Positions 9,447 to 17,776 of a stretch of DNA of 64,000 nt are shown here, piece after piece. How positions within the stretch are numbered: the stretch's first letter is position 1; each line of letters starts with the position of its first letter. The stretch spans positions 33,460-97,459 of the forward strand of contig NZ_JABASQ010000007.1 of NCBI RefSeq assembly GCF_016107535.1, in the 5' to 3' direction. A program made the translations under genes and the position numbers. The notes beneath the pieces were generated by a model. That model ran no database searches, was not told where the DNA came from, and saw only the letters and a program-made list of their open reading frames with translations. Origin of the DNA: Psychrobacter cibarius (lineage in GTDB: Bacteria; Pseudomonadota; Gammaproteobacteria; Pseudomonadales; Moraxellaceae).

Positions 9447-10217
9447 TTAGTCTTCGTGCACTAAGCCTTTGCCAATCGGGGTGGTCGCTTGAATCAGACC
9501 GTCTCTCACATCCGCAACTTCCAAGAGTTGACCTTGATGCAGTAATGCGGCGCGATCACACAGCCTACGGATGACACTCATCTCATGAGTCACAATCACA
9601 ATGGTGACGCCAAGTTGTTCGTTGATATCACGTAGACAAGTCAACAAGCTGCGAGTCGTCGCAGGATCAAGCGCACTGGTTGGCTCATCAGCCAATAATA
9701 CTTTAGGACTGGGGGCAATCGCTCTGGCAATACCGACACGCTGTTTTTGTCCGCCTGACAGCTGCGCAGGGTAGTGACCAGCGCGGTCTGTTAGATCAAC
9801 AATCTCTAGGCAATCCATCACTCGTTTATGAATGTCGCGGCTCGGATATCCTGAAACGGTTAAATTAAAGGCCACGTTGTCAAAAACAGTACGATTGGAC
9901 ATCAGATTAAATTGCTGAAAAATCATACCAATATTATGCCGAGCGATACGCAATTCACTGGCAGACAATGTGGTCAAGTCGGTGCCATCGACGATGACTT
10001 GACCAGCATCTGGACGCTCAAGCATATTGATTAGGCGTAGCAAAGTAGACTTACCGGCACCCGAGTATCCCATTAGGCCGAAGATTTCGCCTTGCTGGAC
10101 AGATAACGAGGTCGGTTCAACGGCAGTAAACCAATGTGGTTTGCCATCTTTGCCTTTGATTGATCGGTCGCTTAAAAAACTCTTGGTCACATTGTTTAAG
10201 ACAATCATGTCATTCAT
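9447..10217 (-). CDS. metN: Methionine ABC transporter ATPase MetN
   Basis: A 256-residue ABC ATPase with Walker A GYSGAGKSTL near residue 50, signature LSGGQ near 150 and Walker B VLLADEPTSALDP near 170. It powers the MetI channel. Typical MetN proteins are ~340 residues with a C-terminal ACT-like domain that binds methionine and inhibits transport. This one ends at ~256, so it appears to lack that regulatory domain. The start is ambiguous: ATG 10217 is chosen; a TTG at 10235 and an ATG at 10208 are alternatives. Confidence 0.92.
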   Translation of the reverse strand: MNDMIVLNNVTKSFLSDRSIKGKDGKPHWFTAVEPTSLSVQQGEIFGLMGYSGAGKSTLLRLINMLERPDAGQVIVDGTDLTTLSASELRIARHNIGMIFQQFNLMSNRTVFDNVAFNLTVSGYPSRDIHKRVMDCLEIVDLTDRAGHYPAQLSGGQKQRVGIARAIAPSPKVLLADEPTSALDPATTRSLLTCLRDINEQLGVTIVIVTHEMSVIRRLCDRAALLHQGQLLEVADVRDGLIQATTPIGKGLVHED

Positions 10218-10471
10218 GGAGGGCTCAAAATTCAATAATTTTTTTAATAGTCACAAACGCGCTGTCGGGCCTCTTTAACAATGTAAGAAGCCAATTAAGA
10301 AACAACCGTTAATAACCCTATAATAAGGGGCGCTAATATAGCATATTATCGAGCACTTTGGATATGAACATCCGTGACAGGCTTATGATTAATAGCTATT
10401 AGTAAGAGGGGTTTTGTAGAATGTGAGTCGAGACGATCCAGTAGAATGAAGTGTCTGTTCATAGCACCTTA

Positions 10472-10578
10472 TATAGTCATTCCACTATAAAAGTATTACG
10501 GCGTTAACTTCGCTTGAAGTATTAAATATACATCTACACTCGGTTGCCTTGTACTACTTTTAAATTGAATCGACTATA
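10472..10578. repeat. Family-2 miniature repeat, copy A (107 bp)
   Basis: A non-coding unit bounded by TATAGTC and GACTATA, with imperfect terminal repeats of ~25 bp (TATAGTC-ATTC...AAAAGTA against its complement). It matches 54213-54320 in length, ends and several internal blocks (TCGCTT, TTGCCTT, CTTGTA). It lies between metN and a family-1 repeat, only 11 bp from the latter. Confidence 0.65.
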
Positions 10579-10589
10579 GCATCGCTGAC

Positions 10590-10763
10590 TAGGTCGTGTC
10601 CTCATTTTAAAAATAGTGATAAAAATGAGATAAATTGCCGTCGAATAAGGAAAATAGCGCAAATAATATCGAGACATTGATACGCTATTTGACGATGTTT
10701 GGCAAAATTTAGCCATTTTTAGTCCATTTAAAGGTTAATAGAGTGAATTGAAGGCACGTCCTA
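10590..10763 (-). repeat. Family-1 miniature mobile repeat, copy 2 (174 bp, inverted)
   Basis: This is copy 1 in the opposite orientation, the same length and nearly the same sequence by eye (roughly nine bases in ten). It runs from TA at 10590-10591 to TA at 10762-10763. The second TA forms part of the stop codon of the histidine kinase gene, so the repeat sits exactly at that gene's 3' end. Confidence 0.87.
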
Positions 10764-12938
10764 GTCATGCTGGTGATAATGTGGGTCGTGCTTGACTGGT
10801 ATGACAACTAAAAACCTGGTATGTCCATTCAACGTATCAGTAATGATGCGCCCTTGATGTGCGGTAACGATTTGTGATACTAGCGATAAGCCCAGTCCAG
10901 AACCTTTATTTTTTTGTTGCAACCGCACAAATGGACTAAATACTTCTTCACGTTTGTCTTCTGGAATACCCGTGCCTTCATCAATCACTGCCAATACTGC
11001 ATATTTCGGTAATGGGCGTACAGGATCGGTCTTGGCTTTTTTTAGATGCTTGGCAAACAAGCCTTCTTTGCGCGGTGTACTGAGTACTTCTGTAGAATTT
11101 TGAGTGTTATTTTGAGCATCACCCTTGTCGCGTGTATTGCCACCTTTATTTATTATGGCACCTTTGGATTTAGGAATTGCATCATTCAAGGCAGTACTCT
11201 TAGCGTCATTGATAACTGCAGATGGCTCTTCAGTGTCAGGAACTGCTTTCCAAACCACCTTTTTAATTTTGTCAGTCAAATCATTGGTAAAGTTATGATA
11301 ATTAGCAATCAATGAGGATGCACTGGTGCTTCCAACGGTATCGCTACTGTTGACTAAGTTTGTCGAAGTGCTTGAGTCAGTTTGAACACTATCCATATCA
11401 GTAGATTCTGTTAAGGTTGCACAGGTCTCAATAGAGTCAATGTCGCTGTTGGTATTAATATCAGCCTTATCGATTTTAGTCTCTATATTCACATCGGCAT
11501 CGGTATCAGAATTGAGATCATGCTCAACCGCAATATTTTCTCCGTTTCTATATATCGGTGGTGCTGGCAACACGATAATAGCATCCGTTGCTTCAGATTT
11601 AACTTTACCAGTACTATGAGAAGAATCGTTTGAGTGTGTATTACTATGCGCAATATGATTATGCGTATTGTCTTCATTAACCTCGATTGGTTGGTGATAG
11701 GAGTCAAAATCAGAGCTATTATAATCGGCAAAGCTACTGCAGAGTATCGTTTGTAGCAGGTAATCAGGTATGGTATCTGCTTCATCAATAGTTTGCACAC
11801 CATACAATAGTACCGTCACGGGTGGCTTGCCGTGTAGCATGGCATTGGTTAACAAGTTGCGAATCAAATGGGTCAACATCGATGATTGACCATCGATCAC
11901 AATATGTTCACCAATGAGCGTCGCTTCAGGATAATGTTGCCGTTCTTGATTCACCAGATCGTATAAATCTAAACTTTCAACTTGCTGCAAGGCATGACCG
12001 GCGTCTAAACGACTCACCAATAAGATACTCTCTACCAAGTCGTTGAGCCCTGACAAATCGCGGTTAATCGCTTGCGCACGTTTATCAAACTTTGCTTTGG
12101 TATCAGATGGTAGCGCCCCTGCGAGCATATCCATCATCTCAATCTGTAAGCGGATACGAGTAATGGGGGTACGTAGCTCATGAGAAGCATGTGCTAAGAG
12201 CAGGTTATTGGCATCGATAAGGTGTTCGATTTTTTGTGCTGCTTGGTTAAATCCACGCGCTAGTGAGGCGATCTCATCGTTACCACGAGCATTCACCCGT
12301 ACGGTAAAATCACCATCACCCAGTTGCGCCATCTGCTGGCTCATCTGATTGATGCGCCAAGTGATGGTACGAGCAATCCACCACAGGACGCCTGCCATAA
12401 TAAGTAACAGTAGTAGTGTGCCAGTAAATAAATTCAGCGCAGAGGAGAGTACTGGTTTTTTAGGCGGTAAGCGTGATTCATACAAAAGCGTATAGCCGGT
12501 GCTGCTATAAACCTGAGCTTGCTTGGTAGGGGAGGTGTCTGCGAGAGAGGGAAAAACGCGTGAAAATAAAGAGGGCGGTGCGGGCAACTCCAACGGCAAA
12601 TCGCTGTTATCCGTTTGCATTAGCAATCGACCTTCGTTGTCATACAAGCCCATCTTTGCCTGTAATGACTCATCAAAGATATCAAAGCTCTTTTTGACCA
12701 CTGCTAGCATAAAGCGCGCTTGCAAGCGATTGTCCTCGCTAACAGAGATATTCAGCTCGTGCAAGAAAGGGTCTATTTGTCCTAAAATCTGGGTGGCCAA
12801 TACTTCTGATCGAATACTTGCATCTTTGTCGTGCACAAGTTGCGTCAACAGCACCATCGCCACTGCAAATAAAATAAGTGCCAGCATGACACTGGCAAAT
12901 AACTTGGCAAATACCGAACGAAATCCCAACTGCTGCAT
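10761..12938 (-). CDS. Membrane histidine kinase with a ~250-residue insert in its ATPase domain
   Basis: A 725-residue sensor kinase. Order: membrane helix ~10-32, periplasmic sensor ~33-165, second helix ~170-190, HAMP ~190-242, HisKA with HASHELRTP (phospho-His ~253), N-box LIRNLLTNAMLHG ~360. Then come roughly residues 390-640 of Ser/Thr/Asp/Asn/His-rich low-complexity sequence, followed by the G1 box DEGTGIP ~650, FSPFVR and the G2 box GSGLGLSLV. Core architecture resembles RstB/EnvZ-type kinases, which are much shorter. The reading frame is continuous and all catalytic boxes are intact, so it is probably active. It pairs with the response regulator 100 bp upstream. Its stop codon falls in a mobile repeat. 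Confidence 0.92.
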   Translation of the reverse strand: MQQLGFRSVFAKLFASVMLALILFAVAMVLLTQLVHDKDASIRSEVLATQILGQIDPFLHELNISVSEDNRLQARFMLAVVKKSFDIFDESLQAKMGLYDNEGRLLMQTDNSDLPLELPAPPSLFSRVFPSLADTSPTKQAQVYSSTGYTLLYESRLPPKKPVLSSALNLFTGTLLLLLIMAGVLWWIARTITWRINQMSQQMAQLGDGDFTVRVNARGNDEIASLARGFNQAAQKIEHLIDANNLLLAHASHELRTPITRIRLQIEMMDMLAGALPSDTKAKFDKRAQAINRDLSGLNDLVESILLVSRLDAGHALQQVESLDLYDLVNQERQHYPEATLIGEHIVIDGQSSMLTHLIRNLLTNAMLHGKPPVTVLLYGVQTIDEADTIPDYLLQTILCSSFADYNSSDFDSYHQPIEVNEDNTHNHIAHSNTHSNDSSHSTGKVKSEATDAIIVLPAPPIYRNGENIAVEHDLNSDTDADVNIETKIDKADINTNSDIDSIETCATLTESTDMDSVQTDSSTSTNLVNSSDTVGSTSASSLIANYHNFTNDLTDKIKKVVWKAVPDTEEPSAVINDAKSTALNDAIPKSKGAIINKGGNTRDKGDAQNNTQNSTEVLSTPRKEGLFAKHLKKAKTDPVRPLPKYAVLAVIDEGTGIPEDKREEVFSPFVRLQQKNKGSGLGLSLVSQIVTAHQGRIITDTLNGHTRFLVVIPVKHDPHYHQHD

Positions 12939-13040
12939 TAAACCATCTCTACTATCAGCCGTTTATATCGACTTATACTTCTAATTTGCGTAAACAAATC
13001 AAAAGTATGGTTTTTATCGATTAATTTGCCGCTTTTGCGA

Positions 13041-13763
13041 TCAAACCTGATCAGTGGCAAATTGATAACCAACACCGCGTACCGTAATAATACGTTTTGG
13101 CTGGCGTGGGTTGTCTTCAATTAAAGCACGCAGACGCGAGATATGAACATCAATGGCGCGATCGATATTATCTGAGCTGTCATCATTGGGCATGGCTTGC
13201 CACAGTTGCTCGCGATTCAATACTTTACCAGAATGGGTGGCAAAGTAATGCAATAATTGAAACTGATGCGTCGTTAAACGAACAGGCTCATCATCGATGG
13301 TCACTTCATGGCTGTCAGGGAACACGCTCAAACGACCAAAGGTTAAGCTATCAGACTGGCTATCTGCTTGATTGGGCTGCTCATGACGGCGAATAACAGC
13401 ACGGATTCGAGCGAGAAGCTCACGTGGCTCAAAAGGCTTAGATATATAATCGTCAGCACCCATCTCAAGACCTAGCACGCGATCGGTGGTATCACCTTTC
13501 GCTGTCAACATGATAATTGGCACTTTATTGGTCATGTTGTTTTTATTGCCGCGAATTTTTTGACACACTTGCATACCATCCATATCAGGTAGCATTAAGT
13601 CAAGCACGACCAAATCAATATCACGCTCTTTGGCATCCAATAAATCAAGCCCTTCTTGACCAAGCCCTGCATGATGGACGTCATAATAATTCATGGTCAG
13701 GTAATCGCTGATTAACTCAGCTAGATCAGGATCATCTTCGATTAATAAAATCTGCTTGCTCAT
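13041..13763 (-). CDS. OmpR-family response regulator (RstA-like)
   Basis: A 240-residue regulator. The receiver domain has the acidic pair EDD (~residues 9-11), the phospho-acceptor Asp in VVLDLMLPDMDG (~54), the Thr in MLTAKG and the Lys in YISKPFEP. The C-terminal winged helix (~residues 135-235) ends IITVRGVGYQFA, typical of OmpR/PhoB proteins. It should bind tandem DNA repeats when phosphorylated by the kinase encoded next. AGAGGA before the ATG supports the start. The signal is unknown; the RstA resemblance is a family-level guess. Confidence 0.93.
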   Translation of the reverse strand: MSKQILLIEDDPDLAELISDYLTMNYYDVHHAGLGQEGLDLLDAKERDIDLVVLDLMLPDMDGMQVCQKIRGNKNNMTNKVPIIMLTAKGDTTDRVLGLEMGADDYISKPFEPRELLARIRAVIRRHEQPNQADSQSDSLTFGRLSVFPDSHEVTIDDEPVRLTTHQFQLLHYFATHSGKVLNREQLWQAMPNDDSSDNIDRAIDVHISRLRALIEDNPRQPKRIITVRGVGYQFATDQV

Positions 13764-13923
13764 GGGTTATCCTCTAGTTGTTGTTATGGTTGGCCAAACG
13801 TTTCATCTGTTTTAATATTTTGTATCACGATAAATACATCGCTGATTTTAGGATCTCAAACAGTTAAAAGATTAAGCCTCTATATTTTCAAACTTTTTAA
13901 GATTTCTCAAACTTTCAAGATAT

Positions 13924-13948
13924 TGAATCATTTAATATCAATGATTCA
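13924..13948. promoter_or_regulatory. Perfect 9-bp inverted repeat upstream of the response regulator
   Basis: TGAATCATT and AATGATTCA are separated by 7 bases, ~160 bp before the regulator start. It could be an operator for this or another regulator; there is no T-run to suggest a terminator. Confidence 0.45.
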
Positions 13949-14060
13949 GAATACTCGGTTAATGCTATATATTATATGGTCATATTGCCTAATTACGCAG
14001 TTACAAAACAAGAGAGGCTTTGTTAATGTTTCTACACAATGTAACTGTCGGCATGCATAG

Positions 14061-15374
14061 CTATGAGACATTGACTTTTTTACCTTTAGCATCAGCCGGT
14101 AAATCAGCCAAACAAATCAAACTGTCGTTGCTAATACCCGCAATTAAATATTGCTTTGTGATAGGGTCATATTCGACTACTTCAATAGGCTGGCGTGTCA
14201 GGCGCTGATCCTGTCCAATAATCCACACGTTAGCAGTCAACGGTGACAGAGGCTTATATGGTGACGTTTGTAATTCTGTCAAGTCAACATCGTGCAACGC
14301 CCGCTTAGGCACGATAGTGCCCACATCTATTTGACCATAATTAACCCGCCCCGTGACTTTCATATCTGGCAATAACTTGTCTCGACTTGCTTCATTGTCA
14401 ATGACGTTAACATAGACCAACAGCTTTTTCGGCTGGCTGGTCGCGGTCAGTTTACTGACTTGTCCTGTGAACTGTTCCGACATACCTTCAGCTGTAAAAT
14501 TGACAGTCTGACCAACCGAAAGTTGCGGTTCTGCTTGGATAGGTAGGATCGCGATAAAGTGTAATTTAGTTTCATCGCTAAGCTGTAATAAAGGCGTGCG
14601 CGCCTCTAGTCTTTGACCTGCTTTGGCATATAAGTTTTTTACACGGCCAGAAAAGCTGGCACGCACAGTGACCAAATTATACTGATTCTGCTGCGGTTTT
14701 AAGCTCGCCGTGCTATTAGCGCTGGTTTGGTCATTGTTTTTAAGGTTGCCGACTGCGTTTTTAGGAGTGCCCACTGTGGCGTTTGCTGCTGCCTCTTCTT
14801 TGTTAGCAATTGGGTCGTTTTTAGTGGTTGTTGCGCTATTTTCTGCTGTAGGCTGATTGGGTTTTGAGCTAGCGTCTGTTTTTTGTGAGTGTGTTTGCTT
14901 TACATCAACCGCATCGTTCGTCATCTCAGAATCTGGGGCAACGCTGTTCGATTTTGAAGATTGTTCCTTAGCTGGGTTGGATGCATCTGCTGTTTTGCTT
15001 TCTGATTGCACGCGTCGAACAATAAGCAGCGGCATATCTTTTTCTACCCATTGACCCTCAGTAACCAGTATTTCTTCGACGTTAATGGGGTATGCAGCGA
15101 TAAGCTTAGTCTGTTTGATAGGTTCGATCTTACCTTGTAAACCAAGACTGGGCTGATAACGTGAAGGTTTTATGCTCAATATATGATCTGGCGTCATGGT
15201 CACACTATCGTCGGTAATGACAATAGGGGTATCTACAGTCTCACTGTTTTCTGCAGTCACAGGCTCATTGGTAGGCGGTGATGGCTGACAGGCAGCAAGA
15301 AGAAAAGCACTCAGTAGATAGGTGCTATTTTTTAAAAAATTACAAGCCGTCATAGCAGTCACCATAGTAGTCAT
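14061..15374 (-). CDS. RND/MFP-family periplasmic adaptor lipoprotein with low-complexity insert
   Basis: A 437-residue membrane-fusion protein. The N-terminus ends in a lipobox (AFLLAAC, Cys ~29), so it should be tethered to the inner membrane. The first half of a lipoyl domain is visible (VEEILVTEGQWVEKDMPLL, ~residues 93-111) and the second half follows after the insert (VTVRASFSGRVKNLYAKAGQ, ~residues 225-244), then beta-barrel and membrane-proximal regions. Between the lipoyl halves, where adaptors usually carry a helical hairpin, lie ~100 residues rich in Ser, Asn, Ala, Thr and Lys. No pump or outer-membrane channel gene is adjacent, so the partner is unknown. The start has no clear ribosome site. 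Confidence 0.85.
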   Translation of the reverse strand: MTTMVTAMTACNFLKNSTYLLSAFLLAACQPSPPTNEPVTAENSETVDTPIVITDDSVTMTPDHILSIKPSRYQPSLGLQGKIEPIKQTKLIAAYPINVEEILVTEGQWVEKDMPLLIVRRVQSESKTADASNPAKEQSSKSNSVAPDSEMTNDAVDVKQTHSQKTDASSKPNQPTAENSATTTKNDPIANKEEAAANATVGTPKNAVGNLKNNDQTSANSTASLKPQQNQYNLVTVRASFSGRVKNLYAKAGQRLEARTPLLQLSDETKLHFIAILPIQAEPQLSVGQTVNFTAEGMSEQFTGQVSKLTATSQPKKLLVYVNVIDNEASRDKLLPDMKVTGRVNYGQIDVGTIVPKRALHDVDLTELQTSPYKPLSPLTANVWIIGQDQRLTRQPIEVVEYDPITKQYLIAGISNDSLICLADLPADAKGKKVNVS

Positions 15375-16042
15375 CGTTTTATTATATAGTGAATTGCCAC
15401 TGGGTGAAATAAGCGCAAAAAACTTAATAAACCGCTGACGTTAAGGCTACTAAATCCAGTCATTAGCTAAGCTAGGAGTGACAGCAAGTCTGAACAAATT
15501 TTTATATTACTGACCAGTTCGAATATTGGCTCACTCATAACTGGAAATTAGTCGATAACTGTGCTAAAACAAACATAACAAAATACAATGATACATTTTT
15601 ATCACAAAAGAAAATTATTCAGCAATGTGCCCATCGTTTCTATATAATGCAGAAATATCATAAGGTTGATGGTTCTTTTACTTCGAGCTTACCTCTTTTA
15701 TCGTCATGGTCATCAGTAATAAAAGGTACTCTACCTTGTTTGAAGCCAAATACGGTTGCAGTGGACGATAATAAAAGCAAAATAAGTCGTCTAAAAAGCC
15801 ATAGGTTTGGCGCAATTTAGTAAGCTTATTAATTAGAAAGTGCGTATAGTAGCCCATGTTGACGCTCTGTTTGACAGGCGGATACTGGCAGCTGATATGT
15901 TGACTGTCATAACATATGGTAATGCAAATTTAGCGTCTCATATCAGTCCAATAATGAATGATATGACAGGTTGAAATAACCGTTAAATTTTTGCATTGAT
16001 GGATGGTATTAAGAATAAATAGTCGTTTATAGGACACTGATA
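15375..16042. other. 668-bp intergenic region between the adaptor and pilG
   Basis: Divergent promoters for the adaptor (minus) and pilG (plus) should lie here. I see a 7-bp inverted repeat ATATGTT...AACATAT at about 15895-15917. A 57-codon open frame (15647-15820, plus) has no good ribosome site and no recognisable motif, so I do not call it. Nothing else is clear. Confidence 0.5.
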
Positions 16043-16420
16043 ATGGAAAATAATTTTGATGGTTTAAAAGTAATGGTGATTGATGATTCAAAAACCATTC
16101 GCCGTACCGCAGAGACTTTATTACAAAAAGCGGGTTGCGAAGTTGTGACCGCCATTGATGGTTTTGATGCTTTAGCAAAAATTGTCGATAACAATCCAGA
16201 TATTATTTTTGTCGACATCATGATGCCGCGTTTGGATGGCTATCAGACTTGTGCGCTAATAAAAAACAACCCTGATTATGCCAGCAAACCTGTGATTATG
16301 TTGTCGTCTAAAGATGGCTTATTTGACAAAGCGCGTGGTCGTATTGTGGGTTCAGATGAGTATCTGACCAAGCCATTTAGTAAAGATGAGCTGTTCGAGG
16401 CAATTAATCAGTACCGCTAA
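16043..16420 (+). CDS. pilG: Twitching motility response regulator PilG
   Basis: A 125-residue stand-alone receiver domain: acidic residues in MVIDDSKTIRR, phospho-acceptor Asp in IIFVDIMMPRLDGYQ and Lys in YLTKPFSKDEL. In the Pil-Chp system PilG is the CheY-like output phosphorylated by ChpA; it promotes type IV pilus extension and cAMP production. It opens the pilG-chpC cluster. A TAGGACA site precedes the ATG. A 282-bp gap separates it from pilH, unlike the tight spacing usual in Pseudomonas. Confidence 0.93.
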   Translation: MENNFDGLKVMVIDDSKTIRRTAETLLQKAGCEVVTAIDGFDALAKIVDNNPDIIFVDIMMPRLDGYQTCALIKNNPDYASKPVIMLSSKDGLFDKARGRIVGSDEYLTKPFSKDELFEAINQYR

Positions 16421-16702
16421 TATAAATAAGTCCGCTTGTAGATATATCGTTAAATATCGTCTTACAAGTTGGTATGATTTATGCATTGCTATGCTTTATA
16501 TAGAATCAGATAAATTAGGCTAGGCATTACGGTTAAGAGATTTAGTATTGATAAAATATTACTAATAACTGCTCAATATTTAATCGAAACTGTTAAGAGA
16601 ATTGCCCTGCCATTCATGGTTGGCGTGCTACTTTCAGTCGGATTGTCTCAATAATATAACAACATATCCTTATGGATACTTTCGAAAATAAAGGAAATTC
16701 CT

Positions 16703-17065
16703 ATGACTACAGTTTTAGTCATTGACGACTCACCATCTGAGATGGCGAAATTTCGCGACATGCTTGCCAGACATAATTTTAAAGTATTAGAGGCGATAAA
16801 TGGTGAGCAAGGTTGCCAGATGGCCATTGATCACTTACCAGATGTCATTTTAATGGACGTGGTTATGCCTGAGATGAACGGTTTTCAGGCCACTCGCAAA
16901 ATTACTCGAGGTAAGACCACCGCGCATATTCCAGTGATTATGATCAGTACCAAAAATCAGGAAACCGATCGAGTTTGGGGAAAACGCCAAGGCGCTAAAG
17001 AGTATATGGCAAAGCCCGTTGACGAAAATGGATTGGTTAATATCATTCGTAAAGTAATGGAGTAG
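16703..17065 (+). CDS. pilH: Twitching motility response regulator PilH
   Basis: A 120-residue receiver domain with VIDDSPSEM, phospho-acceptor Asp in VILMDVVMPEMNGFQ, ISTK and EYMAKPVDENGL. PilH is the second CheY-like protein of the Pil-Chp system and opposes PilG, favouring pilus retraction or acting as a phosphate sink. AAAGGAAAT precedes the ATG. pilI begins only three bases after its stop, so these two are translationally close. Confidence 0.93.
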   Translation: MTTVLVIDDSPSEMAKFRDMLARHNFKVLEAINGEQGCQMAIDHLPDVILMDVVMPEMNGFQATRKITRGKTTAHIPVIMISTKNQETDRVWGKRQGAKEYMAKPVDENGLVNIIRKVME

Positions 17066-17068
17066 ATT

Positions 17069-17599
17069 GTGGCTTCCAGAGGGTTTATTGAGCTTCTGCG
17101 TTTAGCAGACTTGGCACGCGCGCGCAAAAGTGGTCGCCGCGGTGGACAAGAGTATGACTGGCAAGGTGTGGTATTCGAGATTGGCGGACAGCGGTTAGTT
17201 GCACCGATGGGTCAAGTATCAGAAGTATTGGCCATGCCAGAGTATACCAGCTTGCCTCTAGTGAAGCCTTGGATGCTAGGCATCGCCAATATTCGCGGAC
17301 GCCTATTGCCAATCACCGATTTGTCTCAGTTTCTACAGGTTCCTAGTCGTTTAACGCAAATGAGCCAACGAAAAGTCATTGTCATTGAACATGACAATCT
17401 CTTTTCAGGACTGTTAGTGGATCAAGTTATTGGGATTGAACAATTTACGCATGATCAATACCGTGCAGAAGCTATAGAGCCTAATTCGCCCTTTGCTCCT
17501 TATAATCACGGTAAGTTCTTTAAAAATGAGCAAGATTGGTATGTTTTTATGCCAAGCCTGCTCGCACAAGACCTGCAGTATACCGATGCTGCAATATAG
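17069..17599 (+). CDS. pilI: CheW-like adaptor PilI
   Basis: A 176-residue CheW-domain protein (domain ~residues 28-165). It contains VFEIGGQRLVAPMGQVSEVL and a typical ANIRGRLLPITDLSQFL segment. PilI couples the chemoreceptor PilJ to the kinase ChpA. The GTG start at 17069 has GGAG seven bases upstream, inside the end of pilH. The length matches PilI rather than the separate CheW-like ChpC at the end of the cluster. Confidence 0.93.
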   Translation: MASRGFIELLRLADLARARKSGRRGGQEYDWQGVVFEIGGQRLVAPMGQVSEVLAMPEYTSLPLVKPWMLGIANIRGRLLPITDLSQFLQVPSRLTQMSQRKVIVIEHDNLFSGLLVDQVIGIEQFTHDQYRAEAIEPNSPFAPYNHGKFFKNEQDWYVFMPSLLAQDLQYTDAAI

Positions 17600-17776
17600 C
17601 AGTCGATAACAGCTATCTGGCTGCTATAACGATGACGAAATAATAGCGAATGACATGATACGGTTGGGTGTCAGTATTCATACAGGCTTTGCTAATCACT
17701 GTTGTTTTTATAACAATAAGATTGTCAAAGTCAGTCACGATGAGACTTTGATGATTGTTTGAAAGGAATACGTACG

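Noticed and set aside
10279..10471. Possible methionine/SAM riboswitch before metN
   Set aside because: I could not find a fold or conserved core of any known SAM riboswitch class, nor MetJ boxes.
15647..15820. A 57-codon open frame on the plus strand in the gap before pilG
   Set aside because: No ribosome binding site, no recognisable motif, and open frames of this size arise by chance.
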